29,510 nucleotides of DNA from positions 1-29,510 of the forward strand of contig JAZNXS010000037.1 of assembly GCA_045594025.1 (NCBI GenBank), read 5' to 3'. A program made the position numbers and the translations under genes. The notes beneath the pieces were generated by a model that was given only the letters and a program-made list of their open reading frames with translations, did not search any database and was not told where the DNA came from. Position 1 is the first letter of the stretch; each line of letters begins with the position of its first letter. The DNA is from Scatosoma sp045594025. Its GTDB lineage: Bacteria > Bacillota > Clostridia > Christensenellales > Borkfalkiaceae. Positions 6,949 to 14,962 of this stretch are shown piece after piece.

Positions 6949-9129
6949 TTAATATGTTCCCGACCAATTTTGCTTTACAACAATGATACATTCTACCGTT
7001 TTATTGCCGATCTTCGCCGTTATCGTTACCTCACCGGGGCGAAGAGCCGTTACCCTGCCATCTTTATCCACTTTCGCAATACGCGTATCGGACGATTGCC
7101 AAATCGCAACATAGCCTTTATTTCCCGTAAGGTTGAGCTGATAGGTCAATCCTTCTTTCACTTCGACCTGACTTTCCATAGAAACGGTTTCACCGCTTAA
7201 AGCCGTATCCACGTACGTATATAAAACGCTTTCCGTATAACCGTCTTGAATTGCATAAGCCGCAACCTGCGCAATAGAACGTTCCATCGGTTCGGAATAA
7301 TAATAAACGCCGTTTAAGCACGCATAACTACGCGCAACAATCACTTTATCGTAATGTTCCTGAGGTATATCCGTCAAAACTGCATTAAAATACGCATAGC
7401 CTTCTTCATAATCTTCGGGATTTTTTTCTTTTACAGTATCCGTAGCCCACTTTGTCTGTGGAATGTGACGTACAGACGCCGTTTCAATTGTCAACGTATT
7501 TTCCCCAAGAACCGCCTTAGGAATCACGATTGTTCCAAACGTAGCACCTTCGTTTACAAGCGATTCTTCTACTTTCGATTGAAAACGAAGCCCTGTGGGC
7601 GTGGACAGTCGTACACTGCCGCCCAAAACTATAGGGGATTTCCTAATTTCAAAAGTATCCGTCAATATCGTATTTGCCGCACTGATTGTATAAGTCGCTG
7701 TACCCTCTTCAACGTTATTTGCATAAGAAAGCGCAAGTTCTTCATATTCCCAATCATCACTGTATGCAATGCTTACGGGGGCAACTTCTGCGCCCGTGTA
7801 TTTCAACGCATCATTATCACGATTTACCATTGCCGTAGCCGCAAGCGTGTGATAAGCGCAATTTTGCGTGATTATGTTCCCGTCTACCGAATAAGAATAA
7901 TAATGCACGGCATCCGCCTCGGACAAGCTGCCCAAAATCCATTGCATAGTGCTATCCTGCGCGCCTAATTTGTCCTTATAATTGTTATAAGCGGTTTCGT
8001 CCGCAAAAATGATTTGGGAAATCTCCGCATCTGCATTGGTCTTGTAACGAGAATGCCCATAAATACTTTTATCGTCGCCACTGTAACCGAACGTAATATT
8101 CGCTTCACCGCCGATGATAAGTCGAACGCTTCCGTTTACGGAATACGACGTATCCCATCCAAAGCCGTAATCGTTATAACAGCCACCATAAATACGACGG
8201 GTGATTGTTCCGCCCATAACGCATAAATCTACGTTGCCTGTCAAAGCCGAGCTCTCACTACCACCAAATATTTGTTCAAATGTTCCACCCGTAACCTTTA
8301 CGTTTACGTCACAACCCGTATCAATGCCTTTACTGCCACCAAACATACTCATGGACGCGCCACCAGTTACGATGAGATTTGCGCTGCCACCAATCGTAGC
8401 GCCGCTACCGTACGAACCGCCGAATAAATGCGTCGATTTCGCACTTTCGCCAAACGTCAGATAGGTATTGCCCGTGATCGTATCCTTTGCACCGCCGCCA
8501 AAGAAAATGGCTGTTCCCTCATGGTCGGAAACGTCAAGACTTGCATTGACGCTGCCGCCTACCGTAAGGTGCGTATCTCCGTCGACCGTTCCCATTCGGC
8601 TGCCGCCGTATACCCCTTTGTAAGTCCCCGAACGCAAGGTTAAACTCGTACCTGCTACCGTCGTACCTTCATCGCCACCCGCAAATACGTCTACTGCGTT
8701 GCTTAAAGAAACGCCTTCGTCCATAACCACTGTATAACCGTTTGCGCAAATATAACTGCTTGCGTTGACAAGAATGCTTGTATTTATAAACGTCACATTA
8801 TCGTATATTTGTAAAGAAGGCACCGATGTGGCATTTAAACTGCCGCCCATAACCGTAACCGTTTTGTTATGCGTAGTCCAAGTTCCTACAGATACGCTGT
8901 CTTGCAAAACAATCGTACCGCCGTTATCTACTTTGCTAAGTGCATATTGAAAAGTGCTGTAAGGAGCTGCTTCCGTACCTGCATTAGAATTACTACCACT
9001 TGTCGAAACGTATACGGTGGGAAGAGAATCCGCCGTTACGTCTAATGCGTTTACACCGCCGTAAAATGCAAATGTCATCAAGCCAAATAAAGATAAAACG
9101 ACTGCGTTTTTAATCGTATTCTTTTTCAT
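6949..9129 (-). CDS. Secreted beta-helix protein with BIG2-like C-terminus
   Basis: A 726-aa predicted exported protein. Residues 1-29 form a Sec signal peptide. Residues 38-75 carry the DUF1565/pectate-lyase-like opening (YVSTSGSNSNAGTEAAPYST). Residues about 75-380 form glycine-rich beta-helix rungs with recurrent FGGS and VTGG motifs. A domain of about 150 residues (498-648) with V-R-L, GLRF, FG-x-IVIP, RSYA and ERSIAQVA stretches is shared with the 1419-aa protein at 21130-25389. The end (649-726) is BIG2-like (VTALRPGEVTITAK). No catalytic residues, LPXTG or SLH motif were recognised. It is likely a surface adhesin or glycan-binding protein. The start follows TAAGGAGG, and the TAA is the stop of the tiny upstream gene. 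Confidence 0.85.
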   Translation of the reverse strand: MKKNTIKNAVVLSLFGLMTFAFYGGVNALDVTADSLPTVYVSTSGSNSNAGTEAAPYSTFQYALSKVDNGGTIVLQDSVSVGTWTTHNKTVTVMGGSLNATSVPSLQIYDNVTFINTSILVNASSYICANGYTVVMDEGVSLSNAVDVFAGGDEGTTVAGTSLTLRSGTYKGVYGGSRMGTVDGDTHLTVGGSVNASLDVSDHEGTAIFFGGGAKDTITGNTYLTFGESAKSTHLFGGSYGSGATIGGSANLIVTGGASMSMFGGSKGIDTGCDVNVKVTGGTFEQIFGGSESSALTGNVDLCVMGGTITRRIYGGCYNDYGFGWDTSYSVNGSVRLIIGGEANITFGYSGDDKSIYGHSRYKTNADAEISQIIFADETAYNNYKDKLGAQDSTMQWILGSLSEADAVHYYSYSVDGNIITQNCAYHTLAATAMVNRDNDALKYTGAEVAPVSIAYSDDWEYEELALSYANNVEEGTATYTISAANTILTDTFEIRKSPIVLGGSVRLSTPTGLRFQSKVEESLVNEGATFGTIVIPKAVLGENTLTIETASVRHIPQTKWATDTVKEKNPEDYEEGYAYFNAVLTDIPQEHYDKVIVARSYACLNGVYYYSEPMERSIAQVAAYAIQDGYTESVLYTYVDTALSGETVSMESQVEVKEGLTYQLNLTGNKGYVAIWQSSDTRIAKVDKDGRVTALRPGEVTITAKIGNKTVECIIVVKQNWSGTY

Positions 9130-9138
9130 AATGCCTCC

Positions 9139-9273
9139 TTAACCGTTTCCTTGGGCAAACCAATCATTATCCCAGCCGCCCAAATCGTCAGCACTTTCAC
9201 TTGTTGAATTTGTAATAATATCTTGCTCAAAAAAGAAAATTACTTTCATTTCAAGCATCTCATATTTTTTCAT
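9139..9273 (-). CDS. 44-aa peptide, paired with the beta-helix protein
   Basis: A tiny gene with no function known to me. The ATG at 9273 has AGGAG 5 nt upstream, inside the end of the YgjV-like gene, which it overlaps by 14 bases. It ends 9 bases before the ATG of the beta-helix protein, and its stop abuts that gene's ribosome site. The N-terminal half is MKKYEMLEMKVIFFFEQDII followed by T-N-S; the tail is acidic and aromatic (GGWDNDWFAQ). The start resembles the 45-aa product at 25404-25541 (MKK, Y-[ED], L, then a beta-prone run, E-x-[DE]-[IV]-I-x-x-S). It has no membrane segment and no signal peptide. A leader peptide, chaperone-like partner or RiPP-like precursor are possibilities without direct support. 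Confidence 0.72.
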   Translation of the reverse strand: MKKYEMLEMKVIFFFEQDIITNSTSESADDLGGWDNDWFAQGNG

Positions 9274-9868
9274 TATAACTCCTTTTTTCTTCTTTCCTAT
9301 ACCGTATCAATGCAATCACGCAAGAAATCAACGCGGTAATATCCGCAATCAATGCTACAATATACAATTTTGAAATACTGTTGCAAGCAAACGCACAATA
9401 TGCCGCTAACGCGATTCTTCGGATATTGTTTTCGTCTTTCATAAAGAATGCAAGGATAGACAGTGTACAAGCGGTAACCGCAAACACATCCATCCATACC
9501 TTAAACGTACATATGGAAAATATCGTTGCAAATGCCACAAAAAATACGTTCCATAACTTGCTTTCAGCCCATCGGTACTTGTCCTGCAATAAAATGATGA
9601 TTTTGCTCATAATGCCGATAATATTCGCCGTACCGCTGATAAAATCCCCTTGCAAAGCAAAATAGGAAAGCCAGCCTATATCGCTTAAAATCCCCACAAA
9701 AACAATCTGTTTTTTGCGTTTCATCTGAAAAATCATAAACTGCAAAAAAATAGATATAACGCCTATGGTATTAAACAGGATAGGATAACCGATCCCCATT
9801 GCATCATCAAGAGCTTTTACCATTTTTTCGGAAATATCAGCAATGGAAAACAATAAATTGCATATCAC
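9260..9868 (-). CDS. YgjV-family inner membrane protein
   Basis: A 202-aa integral membrane protein with about six or seven hydrophobic segments. It resembles the YgjV (Imp-YgjV) family by its pattern: an N-terminal GVISIFLQFMIFQMKRKKQI-type stretch, a short hydrophilic kink after helix 3, and a basic tail. The function of YgjV proteins is not established. I chose the GTG at 9868 because it forms a GTGA overlap with the DUF1667 stop at 9865 and has AAGGA 9 nt upstream; a later ATG at 9823 has no ribosome site. The overlap links it to the second redox cassette, while its own end overlaps the 44-aa gene. Confidence 0.72.
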   Translation of the reverse strand: MICNLLFSIADISEKMVKALDDAMGIGYPILFNTIGVISIFLQFMIFQMKRKKQIVFVGILSDIGWLSYFALQGDFISGTANIIGIMSKIIILLQDKYRWAESKLWNVFFVAFATIFSICTFKVWMDVFAVTACTLSILAFFMKDENNIRRIALAAYCAFACNSISKLYIVALIADITALISCVIALIRYRKEEKRSYNEKI

Positions 9869-10224
9869 AAGCAAATATCCTTCGTTGCAACGATATCCAC
9901 ACCCGTACCACAAATATCCTTTACGATTACATCATAGCGTTTCACGGGCAATTTTACCGTTGTTTTCTTAATAATTTCCATACAGTCGAAAAGTTTTCCC
10001 TGCGGAACAGGGATATTGGAACGAACGGGCAACAGCTCGTTTTCCTTATTCTCTACTTTCACCGTCGTTGTCAAAATGCGCACGGGATTGGAATATTCCG
10101 CTTCCGCATACGTCAAACCGCGTTTACAGCCGTAACCTTCCACCGAAACCACGTTTTTCCCCTCGCCGTCCACGATGATGTGACAACCGCGCGGGCATAC
10201 CGTACAAATAATTTCTTTCTTCAT
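9865..10224 (-). CDS. DUF1667 protein, cassette 2
   Basis: A 119-aa DUF1667 protein with Cys7, Cys10, Cys14 and Cys33 in the same positions as its paralog at 2960-3304, suggesting a bound metal centre. It would be the small subunit of a GlpA/GlpB-like oxidoreductase complex. The ATG at 10224 has AGGAG 7-8 nt before it; a TTG start at 10248 would begin within the end of the previous gene and lacks support. It overlaps the YgjV-like gene downstream by GTGA. It has a slightly longer C-terminus than the first copy. Confidence 0.9.
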   Translation of the reverse strand: MKKEIICTVCPRGCHIIVDGEGKNVVSVEGYGCKRGLTYAEAEYSNPVRILTTTVKVENKENELLPVRSNIPVPQGKLFDCMEIIKKTTVKLPVKRYDVIVKDICGTGVDIVATKDICL

Positions 10225-10244
10225 TTTATTACTCCTTCCTTGGC

Positions 10245-11498
10245 TCAACTTACAACTTCAACGGTAAGATTTTCACAAACTTTCGCTACATCTACTTTTA
10301 CCGAACACATTTCTCCGGGATTGACACGAAGCTCTTTCTTCGTCCCAATGATTTCCTCACCCGATCTTACGACAAGTTTCACGTTTTCTTCGGGTGTCAA
10401 CACTCGGAAATACAAGGTAACTTTTTCACTTTCGCCCGTTGCCGCAATTTTATGCGGACATACATATCGAACGTTTCTGCCCGTTTGGCAAACTATCGTC
10501 TTTTCCGCATTCGGCAATTCGCCTTTTGCATACTTCGCCGCATACCTGCCTGCCTGTTCGCTCTCACTGCTTACGTTGTCCACAAGGTCGTTTACGTGTA
10601 CGACGTTACCGCAAGCAAACACGCCCGACTTGCTCGTTTCCATATATTGATTGACGCTGGGACCGTTCGTAATCCTATTCATTTCAATGCACGCTTCTTT
10701 CGTCAATTCGTTTTCGGGAATAAGTCCGACGGAGAACAAAACGGTGTCGCATTCGACAAACTCTTCCTTTTCTAAAATGGGCTTCTTATTCTCGTCTACG
10801 GGCGCAACGTACACGCCTTCCACGCGCTCGTTACCCACGATGCGTGTAATTGTATGCGCCAATTTAAGAGGAATACCAAAATCATCCAAACATTGTACGC
10901 GGTTACGCGTAAGCCCTGCAAGATAGTTCATGAGTTCTACGACCATAACGACTTTTGCACCTTCGAGTGTCATACGGCGCGCCATAATCATACCGATGTC
11001 GCCCGAGCCTAAAATAACGACTTTTTTGCCCACCATTACGTTTTGTCTATTGACAAGGCGTTGCGCCGAACCTGCCGTATAAAGACCTGCTGGACGCGTA
11101 CCTGGTACCACAATATTCGCTCTCGTACGTTCTCTACAACCCATCGAAAGCACGACGCTCTTTGCTTGTACCAACACCATACCGTATTCACTGCTGGCGC
11201 AATATACTTGCTTGGTTTCTGCATTTACTTCCAACACCATGGCGTTTAAAAGCGTTTCCACGCCAAGCTCGTTCGCTTCGTCTACGAAACGGGAATAATA
11301 TTCGGGCCCCGATAATTCTTCGTTAAATCTCGTCAAGCCGAAACCGGGATGAATACATTGTTGTAAAATGCCGCCAAGCGCGTTATCACGTTCGATGATA
11401 AGCACCTTTTCCGCCCCTTCTTTTTTTGCTGCAATCGCCGCCGCAAGCCCTGCAGGGCCGCCGCCTACAACGGCTACGTCACATATCATTTTATACAT
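10245..11498 (-). CDS. GlpB-like FAD/NAD(P)-dependent oxidoreductase, cassette 2
   Basis: A 417-aa flavoprotein, clearly paralogous along its length to the product of 3301-4557. GGGPAGLAAAIAA near the N-terminus binds FAD and GSGDIGMIMARRMT is the second dinucleotide-binding site. QQCIHPGFG, MGCRERTRA and FSVGLIPENELTKEA are shared signatures. It likely shuttles electrons for the GlpA-like partner. I prefer the ATG at 11498 with AAAGGAG upstream; a GTG at 11517-11519 lies directly after the upstream stop and would contain the ribosome site. There are 20 bases between its stop and the DUF1667 start. Confidence 0.92.
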   Translation of the reverse strand: MYKMICDVAVVGGGPAGLAAAIAAKKEGAEKVLIIERDNALGGILQQCIHPGFGLTRFNEELSGPEYYSRFVDEANELGVETLLNAMVLEVNAETKQVYCASSEYGMVLVQAKSVVLSMGCRERTRANIVVPGTRPAGLYTAGSAQRLVNRQNVMVGKKVVILGSGDIGMIMARRMTLEGAKVVMVVELMNYLAGLTRNRVQCLDDFGIPLKLAHTITRIVGNERVEGVYVAPVDENKKPILEKEEFVECDTVLFSVGLIPENELTKEACIEMNRITNGPSVNQYMETSKSGVFACGNVVHVNDLVDNVSSESEQAGRYAAKYAKGELPNAEKTIVCQTGRNVRYVCPHKIAATGESEKVTLYFRVLTPEENVKLVVRSGEEIIGTKKELRVNPGEMCSVKVDVAKVCENLTVEVVS

Positions 11499-11519
11499 AA
11501 TCGTTCTCGCTCCTTTCAC

Positions 11520-12962
11520 TTATTCGCGCGTCTTCCCCGTAACCATGTACGAACCGTCGTTGTGTTTGTTGATTTGCGTAGGCTCTACCCCAAGCTCTCT
11601 TGCGAGAATTTCAAGCACCTTAGGTCCGCAGAATCCTGCCTGACAACGCCCCATACCTGCGCGAACACGACGTTTTACCGCGTCTACGCTCTTTGCGCCC
11701 AAGGGACGGTGAATGGCTTGCATAATTTCCGCCTCCGTAATCGTTTCACAGCGACAAATCACATGGCCATACAAGGGATTTTCCTTGATGAGCTCATCTT
11801 GCACCTCGCGCGTTTGCTCGCTGAATTTCACTATACCCTTTCTCGTCTTGATAAAATTGTCTTTCAACGTCATCGGCGCGCCGATATTCAAAAGGGTTTG
11901 CGCGACGTATTTCCCCATAGCAACCGACAACGTCAAGCCTGTCGAACGAACACCCGAAAGATTTACGTAGCCGTACAAATCTTCATACGTATCCACGTGC
12001 AAGCCCTCAGGATTACGGTTGGGACGCAAGCCGCTATACTGCGTAATGGTATCGCGAAGATTTACGTTAGGAATCAAGTTTCTAACGTCCTTTTCAATAC
12101 TTGTAAGCCCTTCCACGCTCGTCGATTTATCCACCTTGGAGTCCTGGTCTTCCGCCGTAGGACCAACGAGCATATTGCCGTGAATGGTAGGGCACATCAG
12201 CTTGCCTTTGGTGATTTTCGTAGGAATAGGTAAAACGATATAGTTCACTTGGCAATTCGTTTTCTTATCGAGAATATAGAACTGCCCTTTTCTTGCTACC
12301 ACTTTATATTCCGCTTTGCCGACCATTTCCGCGATTTCATCGCAATAAAGCCCTGCGGAATTGATAACGTAAGTCGTTTCGATTTCACCTTTCGTCGTTA
12401 CAACGCTCTTAATTTTACCATTCTCCGTCTTAATATCGGTCACTTTTGCATTGAGTAAAAACTCTACGCCGTTTGCATTCGCGTTTTCCGCCAAAGCCTG
12501 CACCAAAATAAACGGATCAATAATGCTTTCTCTAGGTATGTACAAGCCTCCCTTCACTTCAGGATTTAAGTTGGGTTCGATTTCCAAAAGCTCTGCACCC
12601 GATTTATATTCCACGTCGTAAACACGGTTCTTGAAGGCTTTTGCTTTAATTTCGGGGAGTTTATCAAATTGTTCCTGCGTGAATGCAGGCAAAATCGCGC
12701 CGATTCTCTTAAAGGGTACGTCCAAATCTTTGACGATTTCGTCATACATGGGATTTGCCGCCACAACCAGCTGGGATTCCAACGAATCTGGCGTTGCATC
12801 ATATCCTGTATGGATAATTGCGCTGTTCGATTTCGACGCGTCGCCGCCGATATCTTCGTTTTTATCTACAACGATTACGCGAATATTATATTTCGACAAT
12901 TCACGGGCAATCGCACAACCCACTGCGCCTGCGCCGATAACTACTACGTCTGTTTTTAACAT
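11520..12962 (-). CDS. GlpA-like FAD-dependent dehydrogenase with C-terminal Cys cluster, cassette 2
   Basis: A 480-aa FAD-dependent dehydrogenase of the glycerol-3-phosphate dehydrogenase group, paralogous to the product of 4554-5978. The FAD motif GAGAVGCAIARELS starts at residue 10. The DAO substrate domain follows, ending with a BFD-like [2Fe-2S] domain carrying Cys403, Cys405, Cys440 and Cys445 (ICRCE, RCQAGFC). It probably oxidises glycerol-3-phosphate or a related 2-hydroxy compound. The ATG at 12962 has AAGGATGG about 10 nt upstream. Unlike cassette 1, no regulator gene is next to it; it lies downstream of the PHP gene across a 131-bp gap and may share the long transcript. Confidence 0.92.
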   Translation of the reverse strand: MLKTDVVVIGAGAVGCAIARELSKYNIRVIVVDKNEDIGGDASKSNSAIIHTGYDATPDSLESQLVVAANPMYDEIVKDLDVPFKRIGAILPAFTQEQFDKLPEIKAKAFKNRVYDVEYKSGAELLEIEPNLNPEVKGGLYIPRESIIDPFILVQALAENANANGVEFLLNAKVTDIKTENGKIKSVVTTKGEIETTYVINSAGLYCDEIAEMVGKAEYKVVARKGQFYILDKKTNCQVNYIVLPIPTKITKGKLMCPTIHGNMLVGPTAEDQDSKVDKSTSVEGLTSIEKDVRNLIPNVNLRDTITQYSGLRPNRNPEGLHVDTYEDLYGYVNLSGVRSTGLTLSVAMGKYVAQTLLNIGAPMTLKDNFIKTRKGIVKFSEQTREVQDELIKENPLYGHVICRCETITEAEIMQAIHRPLGAKSVDAVKRRVRAGMGRCQAGFCGPKVLEILARELGVEPTQINKHNDGSYMVTGKTRE

Positions 12963-13093
12963 TTATCTACCATCCTTATATATCATTTTTTCTTTACATT
13001 TTATAGCAACGATAACGCCTTGCTTTTGTAATATTGTTTTCCAAGCGTTCCTCAAAGGGATACAACGCTAAGGTTATATTATTTCAATAAGCC
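12963..13093 (-). other. 131-bp intergenic gap, weak hairpin
   Basis: No open reading frame with a ribosome site is visible here. A 6-bp hairpin (AGCGTT at 13044-13049 with AACGCT at 13064-13069) lacks a T-tract, and TATAAA-like sequence on the minus strand has no well-spaced -35 box. A promoter for cassette 2 could be here but cannot be claimed. Confidence 0.35.
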
Positions 13094-14104
13094 TTAAGCT
13101 TCTTCCAACTCTTCTTTAAAGAATGCGCGAGAATAGGCTTTATTCCCTACTTCGTCTATTACTTCAACATATACCCATTTCACTTTTTCGTAAAGTGTAA
13201 ATTCGCCCTGCGTCACCGCTTCGTCCTTTGCCGCGACAAATATTCCGCGCTTATGGCAATTCGTTATAAAACAGATACGTTTTGAAGGCGACGTTTTGAC
13301 ATTTAATACGCCGTTATCGACGGTCAAAGAAAGAATTTGCGGACCTGTTGAGGCGTAAAATTCCTGTTTTTCAAGCGCTGTGATAATTGATTCGTAATCC
13401 AACTTGTCCGCCAAAATATACGTTACACCGCCAAAGGAATCGCATCTTGGATCATCAACTGAACGTGAATTATGATTATCGTCTGCCGCAATCAAAGCCA
13501 TTTTTCTGCCCTTGTTTAATTGATAATCGTAAAAATGCTCGTTATGCTCGTTATGCCCACCCATGTACGAGGAATGGTTGTAAATTTCCATTGCAAAGCA
13601 ATCCTCATAAGCATCGGCGTAGCTTTCGTCTTCAAACGACCAAGTAGGATGATTATGACAAACTAAAAAGCCGCATTTATGCGCGTCATCCACCATCTTT
13701 CTTAAAAAATCGACGGAAAATTCTCGATTTTCAACGAGATAATGATATTCTACGCTGTCCCATTCGTCTTTGGGAATATATTTCGTATGGTTCGGCGTGA
13801 AATACAGCATTTTATTTTCAGGCGTTTTCGAATAAAGATTGATATGCGACTGTCCATCCGTAACCGCGTCAAACGGAAAATTACGGATATACGCCTCATA
13901 CGCCGTCAGAAACAAAATGCTATCGTCCGTTAAATCGTTGTGCGAAATCAAACGTTCATGGTCGGTAATTGCAACCACCGAATACCCACGCTTTTTATAT
14001 TCTTCTTTTACTTGTTCAGGCGTCCAATGTCCGTCAGATAAATTGGTATGACAATGCAAATTCGCCTTAAATTGCACTTTCTTTTCATCGATTAAAGTTT
14101 TCAC
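13094..14104 (-). CDS. PHP-domain metal-dependent phosphoesterase
   Basis: A 336-aa protein with an N-terminal PHP domain. The metal-binding signatures are H17-x-H19 (ANLHCHTNLSDG), ITDHE at 46-50, CHNHPTW in the middle and AADDNH near residue 220. PHP proteins of this type hydrolyse phosphoesters using two or three bound metals. The last 80 residues look like a small beta domain. I chose the GTG at 14104 because AGGAG lies 7 nt before it; a TTG at 14119 would contain that ribosome site. It is placed after an MBL-fold hydrolase and before the G3P-oxidase-like cassette, so it could release a phosphorylated intermediate for oxidation (inference). Confidence 0.9.
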   Translation of the reverse strand: MKTLIDEKKVQFKANLHCHTNLSDGHWTPEQVKEEYKKRGYSVVAITDHERLISHNDLTDDSILFLTAYEAYIRNFPFDAVTDGQSHINLYSKTPENKMLYFTPNHTKYIPKDEWDSVEYHYLVENREFSVDFLRKMVDDAHKCGFLVCHNHPTWSFEDESYADAYEDCFAMEIYNHSSYMGGHNEHNEHFYDYQLNKGRKMALIAADDNHNSRSVDDPRCDSFGGVTYILADKLDYESIITALEKQEFYASTGPQILSLTVDNGVLNVKTSPSKRICFITNCHKRGIFVAAKDEAVTQGEFTLYEKVKWVYVEVIDEVGNKAYSRAFFKEELEEA

Positions 14105-14140
14105 TTTTGCTCTCCTCAATCTTTGCTCTTGTTATTTTGA

Positions 14141-14171
14141 ATAATGACGCAAATTCAATTTGCGTCATTAT
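14141..14171 (-). terminator. Strong hairpin between MBL and PHP genes
   Basis: A 15-base perfect inverted repeat (14141-14155 and 14157-14171) around a single base forms a long AT-rich hairpin 17 bases after the MBL stop. On the minus strand it is followed only by TCAAAATAAC, a poor T-tract. It could be a partial terminator, an attenuator or an RNA-processing site that lowers expression of the downstream genes. Confidence 0.5.
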
Positions 14172-14188
14172 CCGTCTATGATGCAATT

Positions 14189-14959
14189 TTATAACTGTAC
14201 GCTTAATCCGTCATAAGCTACGCAAACGCCGTCTTTTTGCAATATTTCCACCGTTTCTTCATGCGATTTATGCAGTGAAGGCGCTAAATGCGAAGCATAT
14301 ACCTGTGTATTGTCGGCAATCGTCCCCCATTTTTTCAAGGACGGCAGCATTAACCGTATCATAGGAATGGAATTGTGTTCCCCGATGCGGTAATCGCCCT
14401 CATAATCTCCGCACGTGCAGTCGAGCACGAGGAAATCAAGCTTTGCGTTTTTCAAGGCGTAATACGTTTCATGTAAAAACCAAGCACCGTCAAGCGCATA
14501 AAATATTTTCTTCCCCTCTGTTTCCAAAAGAATATGCTGTGGAAATACGCTTTCGTTATGGTTAGCAAGCAATCCTGTGACTTTAACATTCTCGTCAACA
14601 GTATACTCTGTACCTTTTTTCATAAGCTTCCATTCTACGTTAGAAATCGCTATCACGTTTGCGTCTGCACGTACCCAAACACGTAAAGTTCTATCGCTCG
14701 CTTTGGCGATTTGGCTGATACATTCTATGTTGTAATGGTCGCTATGGAAATGCGTAACGAAAATATCCGTAATTTGCGCGAGGTCAATTTGGGCAATACG
14801 CAATTCATCCAAACAATGCTGACCGCAGTCAATTAAATATCTTCCGTTTATCAAAGCACATGACGAACGACGCGCATTTTTATCAAACACGTCTTTATAC
14901 GTCGTTTGCAAAAGCGGAGAATAATCACACGCACACGTACCTAAAAACAATATATCCAT
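14189..14959 (-). CDS. MBL-fold metallo-hydrolase (PhnP-like)
   Basis: A 256-aa cytosolic metallo-beta-lactamase-fold hydrolase. The zinc motif T-H-F-H-S-D-H is at residues 69-75, with later His and Asp ligands around the LANHN, ALDGAW and ASHLAPS stretches. The N-terminus MDILFLGTCACDYSP resembles the PhnP/RNase Z-like group, members of which cleave cyclic or linear phosphodiesters; the substrate here is unknown. A cysteine-rich start (Cys9, Cys11) is worth noting. The ATG at 14959 has GGAG 9 nt before it and lies 3 bases from the stop of the glycosidase gene, so the two are co-transcribed. Confidence 0.87.
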   Translation of the reverse strand: MDILFLGTCACDYSPLLQTTYKDVFDKNARRSSCALINGRYLIDCGQHCLDELRIAQIDLAQITDIFVTHFHSDHYNIECISQIAKASDRTLRVWVRADANVIAISNVEWKLMKKGTEYTVDENVKVTGLLANHNESVFPQHILLETEGKKIFYALDGAWFLHETYYALKNAKLDFLVLDCTCGDYEGDYRIGEHNSIPMIRLMLPSLKKWGTIADNTQVYASHLAPSLHKSHEETVEILQKDGVCVAYDGLSVQL

Positions 14960-14962
14960 TTT

